Shown here: positions 6,426-11,550 of the stretch, piece after piece | Position numbering within the stretch: the stretch's first letter is position 1 | Layout: every line of letters starts with the position of its first letter | Assembly (NCBI RefSeq): GCF_946479605.1 | Contig: NZ_CAMLGT010000110.1 | Coordinates: forward strand, 1 to 11,550 | Direction: 5' to 3' | Length of the DNA: 11,550 bases | Source: an uncultured Lacibacter sp. | GTDB lineage: Bacteria > Bacteroidota > Bacteroidia > Chitinophagales > Chitinophagaceae | Notes under the pieces: model-generated | Database searches by the model: none | Told to the model about the DNA's origin: nothing | The model's input: only the letters and a program-made list of their open reading frames with translations | Program-made: the position numbers and the translations under genes

Positions 6426-7622
6426 TCACCTTTGCGAAAGCAGGGAATGATAAAGCCGGGAAAGTGCGGTAGCCTCTTCTGGCTTTGAAAAACGGGCAGC
6501 ATGTTTTACTGCAGCAGCACCAAACTGTAACCGCTGTTGCTGATTGGTCACAAGATGAGAAAGTGCTGCAGCTAATTCAGCGGCTGAAGAAGCCAGCAAT
6601 CCTGTTTGCCCGTCTGTTATCAGCTCGGCAATACCACCCACATTGGTTGACAGTACCGGCTTGCCGGCAGCCATAGCTTCCATAATGGATACAGGCGTTC
6701 CTTCATTTAACGAAGTAAGCATCACAATATCAAGCCCGGCATAAACGGCATCCATATCTTTCCGCCACGATGTAAACACAAATGAGGCATTGCTGTTGTA
6801 CCCCGGGCCGGCATTTGTAAAGCTGAACTGCTTTTCCCTTATCAATTCCTGTATCTTGTTTTTTTCAGTGCCATCGCCAATCAGAAAAAACTTAACAGCG
6901 CTGTTGTTATTGTCTTTCAGAAACGTTGTGGCAGCCTCAATAAAAAGCCGGTGGTTTTTTACCGGCACCAACCGGCCGGCAATACCAATTGCAACAGTAT
7001 CATCGGGCAACTGAAACTCTGTTCGAAACTGCTTTCGTTTTTTCCCATCTGTATCATTAAAACATGCCGTATCAATGCCTAACCTGATGAGTTTAATTTT
7101 TTCTGCAGCTGCTATTTTGTACGCATGAAGTAATTCATCTTTCAACTTTGTGCTGATGGCAATGATAGCTGATGATGTTTTCGCTAAGCGGCGTTCAATA
7201 CGCACAATGAAAGAAGATACAACTGCTGAAAAATAAGAATGAAACACATGACCATGAAATGTGTGCACTATTGCAGGCACTTTCAGCTTGTGTGCAGCAA
7301 AACGGCCAAGTACGCCGGGCTTTGCTCCGTGTGTATGTACAATCTGTGGTTCGAATTGACGGATGGCCTGTTTGATCTCTTTATATGCACGCCAATCGGT
7401 ACCGGGAATGACTGACCGTTTTAACGCAGTGATTTTCTTAAACTGAAATCCTGTGTATTGCTCCAGCAGGTAATCGGCCGGTTGCTCATCAGCATCAGGC
7501 GCACCGGCTATCAGCAGTATATCAAATTCGTTGCTTAATACAGCAGCGCTGCTGATGACATTAAACGCAGGACCACCAACGGCAAGCCTGTTAAGAATAA
7601 TTAGTAATCGGGGTTTACGCAA
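6426..7622 (-). CDS. Glycosyltransferase family 4 (GT-B fold)
   Basis: The 398-residue GT-B protein has an N-terminal acceptor domain with a glycine-rich loop (AVGGPAF, 14-20) and an HTHGAKPG segment near 95-102. The C-terminal donor domain has GRLVPVKN near residue 216 and the E-x7-E motif E307-GTPVSIM-E315 that contacts the nucleotide sugar in GT4 enzymes. It probably transfers a sugar from a nucleotide donor to a lipid-linked polysaccharide intermediate at the inner face of the membrane; donor and linkage cannot be read. The start is TTG at 7622, one codon after the phosphatase stop and in the same frame, with no alternative ATG near the N-terminus and no visible Shine-Dalgarno. The donor domain carries an apparent extra loop rich in Gly, Asn and Ser before FTSWRKDMDAVYAG. 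It is the last polysaccharide gene before the regulator. Confidence 0.85.
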   Translation of the reverse strand: MRKPRLLIILNRLAVGGPAFNVISSAAVLSNEFDILLIAGAPDADEQPADYLLEQYTGFQFKKITALKRSVIPGTDWRAYKEIKQAIRQFEPQIVHTHGAKPGVLGRFAAHKLKVPAIVHTFHGHVFHSYFSAVVSSFIVRIERRLAKTSSAIIAISTKLKDELLHAYKIAAAEKIKLIRLGIDTACFNDTDGKKRKQFRTEFQLPDDTVAIGIAGRLVPVKNHRLFIEAATTFLKDNNNSAVKFFLIGDGTEKNKIQELIREKQFSFTNAGPGYNSNASFVFTSWRKDMDAVYAGLDIVMLTSLNEGTPVSIMEAMAAGKPVLSTNVGGIAELITDGQTGLLASSAAELAAALSHLVTNQQQRLQFGAAAVKHAARFSKPEEATALSRLYHSLLSQR

Positions 7623-7625
7623 GTA

Positions 7626-8378
7626 TCAGTAAAGGGTAGCGTTAAGAAGGTGATTTGTTTCAACAGCTTTTTGAACATCAGCCACCAGCTGCGGATGTTG
7701 CATGGCTTCAAGATGACGCTGGTGATGAAGATCGGTACCGATCAGGTCGACCAGCTGATGATGCACAAGATAATGTGCTGTATCCTGAACACTTTTACCA
7801 TAATAACCACTAAGCGAAAGAAGATTTACCTGCAGCAAACAACCCTGATCCCTGAAGCGTTCATATACTTCCTTTCGTGTATGATAGAAATTATAACGCT
7901 CCGGATGCGCCAGTACAGGTTGATATCCTTTTACGATCAATTCAAAAATAATATCCTTCAGGTTGGGTGGCGGCTGCATAAAAGAAATTTCCACCAATAC
8001 GAAATTCTTATGCAGTGTCAGCAGTTGTTCATTGTTTGCCAGCCGGTCGGCAAACAGGTCATCAATAAAATACTCTGCTGCTGCATGCACTTCCACATCA
8101 ATATGCTCTTCCTTCAGCTTCGCCATCAGCTGCTGCTGTGCAGCAGTAATGGTTTCTCTTGTATTGGGATAAAGATCGGGATAGATATGTGGCGTTGTGA
8201 TGAACTTCCGATAGCCCAGCTCCATCATTTTTTTGATGTAGCCGACTGAAGTTGCAGCATCCGGCGAACCATCATCAATACCCGGCAGCAAATGCGAATG
8301 CATATCCACAGCAAGCATACTGTAATCAATGTTTACAGGCGCTGCTTCTTCTTTCTTCTTTTTAAATAATCCGAACAT
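7626..8378 (-). CDS. CpsB/YwqE-type PHP protein-tyrosine phosphatase
   Basis: The 250-residue PHP-domain protein has metal-binding motifs in order: HSH at 27-29 followed by LLPGIDDG, TPHIYPD around His64, Glu102 in AAAEYF, HPERY at 158-162 and GTDLHH at 214-219. This set is diagnostic of the manganese-dependent CpsB/CapC/YwqE phosphatases that dephosphorylate the tyrosine kinase governing capsule chain length and export. A basic stretch (FKKKKEE) follows the first four residues, with no signal peptide, so it is cytoplasmic. No BY-kinase is in the window; one would be expected nearby. The ATG at 8378 is immediately preceded by heptamer repeats that also supply the ribosome-binding region. The gene ends three bases before the GT4 start. 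Confidence 0.9.
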   Translation of the reverse strand: MFGLFKKKKEEAAPVNIDYSMLAVDMHSHLLPGIDDGSPDAATSVGYIKKMMELGYRKFITTPHIYPDLYPNTRETITAAQQQLMAKLKEEHIDVEVHAAAEYFIDDLFADRLANNEQLLTLHKNFVLVEISFMQPPPNLKDIIFELIVKGYQPVLAHPERYNFYHTRKEVYERFRDQGCLLQVNLLSLSGYYGKSVQDTAHYLVHHQLVDLIGTDLHHQRHLEAMQHPQLVADVQKAVETNHLLNATLY

Positions 8379-8380
8379 AC

Positions 8381-8415
8381 GTCTTACCTCTTACTTCTTA
8401 CCACTCGCCTTACCC
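8381..8415 (-). repeat. Heptamer repeats in the phosphatase leader
   Basis: The whole spacer between the fcl stop and the phosphatase ATG is 7-base units. On the minus strand three consecutive copies read GTAAGAA (8401-8395), GTAAGAG (8394-8388) and GTAAGAC (8387-8381). A truncated unit then runs into the start codon as GTATG. Two degenerate units precede them (GGGTAAG at 8415-8409, GCGAGTG at 8408-8402). AGAGG in the middle unit is the only Shine-Dalgarno-like sequence. Confidence 0.7.
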
Positions 8416-9345
8416 TTAAAACGGTAACGACTTAATCTCTTCATACACTCTTGTGATCCCCTCTCTCAACCCGATCCTGGCTTTCCAGCCACGGCTTTCC
8501 AGTTTTGATACATCCAGCAACTTGCGGGGTGTACCATCTGGTTTTGAAGTATTGAACTGAAGTTCACCTTCGTATCCCACAATATCTTTTATCAGTTCAG
8601 CCAGTTCTTTGATCGACACATCTTCACCCACACCAATATTCAACCAGTCTGCCCCATCATATTCCTGCATCAAAAAGAAACAGGCATCAGCAAGATCATC
8701 CACATGCAGAAACTCACGGCGTGGCGTACCCGAACCCCATATTTCTACGGCTGGTTGATGGCTGCGTTTTGCCACGATCATTTTCCGCAGCAAAGCAGGC
8801 AACACATGCGAGTTTTGCAGATCATAATTATCATTAGGGCCATACAGGTTCGTTGGCATAGCCGAAATAAAATTGCAGCCATATTGACTTCTGTATGCTT
8901 CGCACATCTTCAACCCCGCAATTTTTGCAATGGCATAAGGTTCATTGGTGGGTTCAAGTACACCCGTCAACAGGTAATCTTCTTTAATCGGCTGCTCAGC
9001 AAATTTTGGATAAATGCACGATGAACCCAAAAACAACAACTTGGTTACGCTGTGTTTGTACGCAGCATGGATCACATTGTTCTGGATCATCAGGTTCTCA
9101 TACAAAAAATCTGCACGGTAAGTATTGTTGGCAACAATACCTCCCACTTTTGCTGCTGCTAAAAAAACATAATCGGGTTTATGTTCTTTAAAGAATACAT
9201 CAACAGCTTCCTGGCTACGCAGATCCAGTTCTGATGATGTACGTACCAAAAGATTGTCAAACCCTTCTGCCTGCAGCTTACGCACAATAGCAGAGCCTAC
9301 CATTCCCCTGTGACCGGCTACATATAGTTTATCTTTTTTCTCCAT
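8416..9345 (-). CDS. fcl: GDP-L-fucose synthase
   Basis: The 309-residue extended short-chain dehydrogenase catalyses the epimerase and NADPH-reductase steps from GDP-4-keto-6-deoxy-mannose to GDP-L-fucose in the cytoplasm. The nucleotide-binding motif is GHRGMVG at 11-17. The catalytic triad region shows GSSCIYP (107-113, Ser108/Ser109) and Y137-AIA-K141. HEFLHV-like [14 protein letters not shown] and [13 protein letters not shown] are typical of the WcaG/Fcl family. Its ATG overlaps the gmd stop as TAATG, so the two enzymes of the pathway are translationally coupled. Length is normal for the family and no key residue is missing. Confidence 0.95.
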   Translation of the reverse strand: MEKKDKLYVAGHRGMVGSAIVRKLQAEGFDNLLVRTSSELDLRSQEAVDVFFKEHKPDYVFLAAAKVGGIVANNTYRADFLYENLMIQNNVIHAAYKHSVTKLLFLGSSCIYPKFAEQPIKEDYLLTGVLEPTNEPYAIAKIAGLKMCEAYRSQYGCNFISAMPTNLYGPNDNYDLQNSHVLPALLRKMIVAKRSHQPAVEIWGSGTPRREFLHVDDLADACFFLMQEYDGADWLNIGVGEDVSIKELAELIKDIVGYEGELQFNTSKPDGTPRKLLDVSKLESRGWKARIGLREGITRVYEEIKSLPF

Positions 9346-10457
9346 TACTCAAATTGATTGTTGATCTTATAACCACTTTCGTGCAGCAGCTTTTCACGCT
9401 TAAAGATATCAAGATCAGCTGCCACCATTTCGTTTACCAATCCTGCAAGATCATATTTCGGCTTCCAGCCCAGTTTGATATTTGCTTTTGCCGGATCGCC
9501 GATCAAAAGATCAACTTCTGTCGGACGGAAATACCTTGGATCAACAGCCACCACTTCTGTACCAACAGCAAGTACATAATCAGGGTTTGTACTGCTCTTT
9601 ACAAAACCTTTCTCATCAACACCTTCCCCTTTAAATTCAATTTCCACACCCACCTCAGCAAAAGCCATACGCACAAATTCACGTACGGGTGTGGTAACAC
9701 CGGTTGCAATCACAAAATCTTCCGCTTTATCCTGCTGCAACATCAACCACATGGCTTCCACATAATCTTTTGCATGACCCCAGTCACGCTTTGCATCAAG
9801 GTTACCCAACCACAATTTATCCTGCATACCCAACGCTATTTTCGCAACAGCACGGGTGATTTTTCTTGTGACAAACGTTTCACCTCTCAAAGGCGATTCG
9901 TGGTTGAAGAGGATACCGTTACAGGCATACATGTTATACGCTTCACGATAGTTCACCGTGATCCAGAAACCATACATTTTTGCAACAGCATAGGGTGAAC
10001 GTGGATAGAAAGGAGTTCGTTCGCTTTGAGGCACTTCCTGCACCAAACCATATAACTCAGATGTTGATGCCTGGTAGATCCTTGTTTTTTCAGTCAGGTT
10101 CAATAAACGAACAGCTTCAAGGATACGCAGTGTACCGATAGCATCGGTATTAGCAGTGTATTCAGGTGTATCAAAACTCACCTTCACATGACTCATGGCA
10201 CCAAGGTTATAAATTTCATCGGGTTGCACCTCTTGGATAATGCGGATGAGATTGGTACTGTCTGTCAGATCACCATAATGCAATACAAAATGACGGTTGT
10301 CAATATGCGGATCTTCATACAAATGATCGATACGATCAGTGTTGAACAACGACGTTCTGCGTTTGATACCATGTACTTCATAACCTTTCTTCAACAGGAG
10401 GTCTGAAAGATAAGCACCATCCTGCCCGGTAACACCTGTAATTAATGCTTTCTTCAT
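9345..10457 (-). CDS. gmd: GDP-mannose 4,6-dehydratase
   Basis: The 370-residue extended SDR converts GDP-D-mannose to GDP-4-keto-6-deoxy-D-mannose, the first step to GDP-L-fucose. The NADP-binding motif is [10 protein letters not shown] at 8-17 with the following GIKRR. The catalytic residues are Thr132 and Glu134 in STSELYG, Tyr156 and Lys160 in YAVAK, and [15 protein letters not shown] is the signature of the family. Coupling to fcl by a TAATG overlap fixes the pathway. The ATG at 10457 follows an AT-rich leader and a repeat-filled spacer, so the gene probably opens a transcription unit, although no firm promoter could be identified. GDP-rhamnose via another reductase is possible in principle, but fcl argues for fucose. 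Confidence 0.96.
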   Translation of the reverse strand: MKKALITGVTGQDGAYLSDLLLKKGYEVHGIKRRTSLFNTDRIDHLYEDPHIDNRHFVLHYGDLTDSTNLIRIIQEVQPDEIYNLGAMSHVKVSFDTPEYTANTDAIGTLRILEAVRLLNLTEKTRIYQASTSELYGLVQEVPQSERTPFYPRSPYAVAKMYGFWITVNYREAYNMYACNGILFNHESPLRGETFVTRKITRAVAKIALGMQDKLWLGNLDAKRDWGHAKDYVEAMWLMLQQDKAEDFVIATGVTTPVREFVRMAFAEVGVEIEFKGEGVDEKGFVKSSTNPDYVLAVGTEVVAVDPRYFRPTEVDLLIGDPAKANIKLGWKPKYDLAGLVNEMVAADLDIFKREKLLHESGYKINNQFE

Positions 10458-10481
10458 TGATTGCTTTTATATTATATTAAT

Positions 10482-10495
10482 CGAAAACGTTTACT
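10482..10495. promoter_or_regulatory. LacI-family-like palindrome upstream of gmd
   Basis: The perfect palindrome AAACGTTT (10485-10492) sits in a 14-base stretch that, read on the minus strand, matches 12 of 14 positions of a LacI/CcpA-type operator of the form TGWAAACGTTWTCA. It lies 25-38 bases before the gmd ATG, in the only AT-rich part of the spacer. Chance occurrence is possible and no regulator is encoded nearby. Confidence 0.25.
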
Positions 10496-10514
10496 TAATT
10501 CCGTCCTGCTATCG

Positions 10515-10549
10515 CTTGATGATTGTTTATTGCCAATTGTTCATTCACC
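10515..10549 (+). repeat. Heptamer-periodic repeat tract (ATTGNNN units)
   Basis: On the plus strand the tract reads in 7-base steps: ATTGTTT (10522-10528), ATTGCCA (10529-10535), ATTGTTC (10536-10542) and ATTCACC (10543-10549), preceded by the related CTTGATG (10515-10521). It is non-coding and abuts the longer dispersed-repeat-like element. The same 7-base period occurs upstream of the phosphatase gene. Confidence 0.55.
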
Positions 10550-10663
10550 TTTTGCCTTTGCGTCTCCGCTTCGCTGCGATCTCTGCGTGAAACCAAATTA
10601 GAGCAAAACGAAAATTCCTTCTCTTCGTGCATCTTCCTGTCTTTCTGCCTTTGTGGTTCAACC
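10547..10663 (-). repeat. Dispersed intergenic repeat of the 'ACGCAGAG/ACCACAAAG' kind
   Basis: Read on the minus strand, one end is GAACCACAAAGGCAGAAAG and the other is GGTTTCACGCAGAG followed by GAGACGCAAAGGC. These two purine-rich half-units, both built on a C-A-A/G-A-G theme, are joined by a 40-odd-base middle. I recognise this pattern as an intergenic repeat style scattered through many Bacteroidota and other bacterial genomes, often misannotated as small ORFs. Two facing ORFs here (10495-10740 minus, 10523-10795 plus) are such artefacts. The flanking 10664-10720 is further purine-rich repeat-like DNA running up to the GT2 stop. I see no terminator in the spacer. Confidence 0.55.
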
Positions 10664-10720
10664 ATTGCAAGCACAGCGCCGCAATCCTCTTTTGCTTCTT
10701 CCACTCGTTTACCTCTTAGC

Positions 10721-11479
10721 TCACTTCTTCCTCCTCCCAAACTCCCACACCTTCACAAAATACCTCGCATACAAACGCACATAACTTGCCGGTAACGCAT
10801 GCTCTTTCAATATTTGCTTCAGTTCCTTGTTGATCCTGATAGTACTGCTGATCCCATTCGTACTTTTTCCTCCCATATTCATCTTCACCAGCATCTCCGG
10901 AATATACACGGCATAAAGTTGATGCTTGCGTAAGAAACGAAGCAACAGATCGAAATCGGCTGCAATTTGCATATCCGTTCGGTAGTAACCAAATGCTTCA
11001 AAAAAGCGCCGGTAACAAAAGAAGGTTGGATGAGCCGGCATAAATCCCCAGGTAAAAAGTTTCGTTCTGAAAATAGCCGATGAATAATACCTTACAATTT
11101 TGTCATCCTGGTCCTTACGCACAAATCCAACATCACCATAAACAGCCTCCACTTCTGCATTCCCCGTAAAACGGTTGGCAATTGTTGCAAGTACCTGGTC
11201 GTTGGCAAACTCATCATCAGCATGCAGTAGACCCACCACATCACCGGTAGCCAGGCGAATACCTTTGTTCAGGGCATCGTACATACCATGATCTTTTTCA
11301 GATACAATGGTATGAACACGGTCTTGATACTGTTGAATAATTTCGGTGGTACCATCCGTAGAGGCACCGTCCACAATAATATATTCAATGTTATTGTACG
11401 ACTGACCCAACACCGAACGGATGGCCCGTTCAATAGTAGCTGCCCGGTTATACACAACAGTGATAATGGAGATTTTCAT
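10721..11479 (-). CDS. Glycosyltransferase family 2 (WcaE-like)
   Basis: The 252-residue GT-A protein begins MKISIITVVYNRAATIERAI. It has VDGASTDGT with the nucleotide-contacting Asp37, a DALNKGI segment at 68-74, and the metal-binding HADDE at 86-90. Its general form resembles colanic-acid WcaE-type enzymes, which add a sugar (often fucose) to a lipid-linked unit at the cytoplasmic membrane face; the donor is not determined. Nearby gmd and fcl make GDP-fucose a reasonable guess. No membrane helix is evident. The ATG lies three bases after the stop of the preceding partial gene. The last codons and stop merge into a purine-rich, repeat-like stretch (GGAGGAGGAAGAAG), so the native C-terminus may have been replaced by repeat DNA. 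Confidence 0.88.
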   Translation of the reverse strand: MKISIITVVYNRAATIERAIRSVLGQSYNNIEYIIVDGASTDGTTEIIQQYQDRVHTIVSEKDHGMYDALNKGIRLATGDVVGLLHADDEFANDQVLATIANRFTGNAEVEAVYGDVGFVRKDQDDKIVRYYSSAIFRTKLFTWGFMPAHPTFFCYRRFFEAFGYYRTDMQIAADFDLLLRFLRKHQLYAVYIPEMLVKMNMGGKSTNGISSTIRINKELKQILKEHALPASYVRLYARYFVKVWEFGRRKK

Positions 11480-11482
11480 CGC

Positions 11483-11550
11483 TTATCGCTCCACAATAAT
11501 ATTTTCCATCACCAGCATATCCATTTGTGTACGGAGAAAACAATCCAATG
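11483..11550 (-). CDS. C-terminal 21 residues of an upstream gene (cut by window edge)
   Basis: One minus-strand frame entering from the right edge reads LDCFLRTQMDMLVMENIIVE plus a final Arg, then TAA at 11485-11483, three bases before the GT2 start. The tight spacing matches the operon style elsewhere in the window. A second frame is also open through this stretch, so the choice rests on spacing. The tail shows no recognisable motif; a polysaccharide-locus gene is likely from context only. Confidence 0.5.
   Translation of the reverse strand, partial: LDCFLRTQMDMLVMENIIVER

Noticed and set aside
7650..8249. Plus-strand ORF of 199 codons opposite the PHP phosphatase
   Set aside because: Antisense to a gene whose metal motifs are all intact; composition is typical of a reverse-strand shadow.
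9354..9998. Plus-strand ORF of 214 codons opposite gmd
   Set aside because: It lies entirely antisense to a well-supported gmd, its product is low-complexity-looking and rich in Phe, Ile, His and Cys, and it has no recognisable domain.
10471..10476. TATAAT-like hexamer (minus strand) as gmd promoter
   Set aside because: It lies only about 14 bases from the ATG and no matching upstream element is seen; Bacteroidota promoters rarely use this hexamer.
10495..10795. Two facing small ORFs in the spacer between the GT2 gene and gmd
   Set aside because: They translate the intergenic repeat (phrases such as CVSASLRSLRE and AETQRQK), a well-known source of false small proteins; neither has a good start or a family.

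Overview
The window comes from a Bacteroidota genome, most likely a member of the Chitinophagaceae; the family is an inference from protein style and from the intergenic repeats, not a database result. Every gene I can support lies on the minus strand, so the window is read from high to low coordinates. Spacing is tight: several stop and start codons overlap or sit within a few bases of each other. No tRNA, rRNA, CRISPR array, IS element or integrase is visible.

Right part (about 11550 to 6426): surface polysaccharide genes. A cut-off CDS (11550-11483) is followed by a family 2 glycosyltransferase (11479-10721). A 263-base spacer made largely of degenerate intergenic repeats comes next. Then comes a compact run of gmd and fcl (GDP-mannose to GDP-L-fucose), a CpsB/YwqE-type PHP protein-tyrosine phosphatase and a family 4 glycosyltransferase. 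This looks like part of a capsule or exopolysaccharide locus that makes and uses fucose.

Middle part (6344 to 5297): a light and cobalamin control module. A MerR-family regulator carries the Wx9EH signature and the cobalt-ligand histidine of the CarH/LitR photoreceptors, and ends at a clear intrinsic terminator. The 160-base spacer beyond it holds two inverted repeats of identical design, TGTTTAA-N17-TTAAACA, placed on and just upstream of a Bacteroidota-type promoter candidate.

Left part (5290 to 1): a carotenoid operon whose first gene is an ECF sigma factor. The order is ECF sigma, crtI (phytoene desaturase), crtB (phytoene synthase), idi (IPP isomerase), crtD-like desaturase and cruF-like hydratase (cut by the window edge). 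This set predicts a carotenoid with a 1-hydroxy, 3,4-didehydro end, as in the flexixanthin, saproxanthin and myxol class; the cyclase, hydroxylase and ketolase genes would lie outside.

Working model (inference): in the dark the adenosylcobalamin-bound regulator occupies the twin inverted repeats and blocks the sigma/crt promoter. Light breaks the Co-C bond, the regulator leaves, and sigma plus pigment enzymes are made from one transcript. The layout resembles the LitR-LitS pair of Streptomyces, but with the sigma gene fused into the crt operon and no anti-sigma gene in view.
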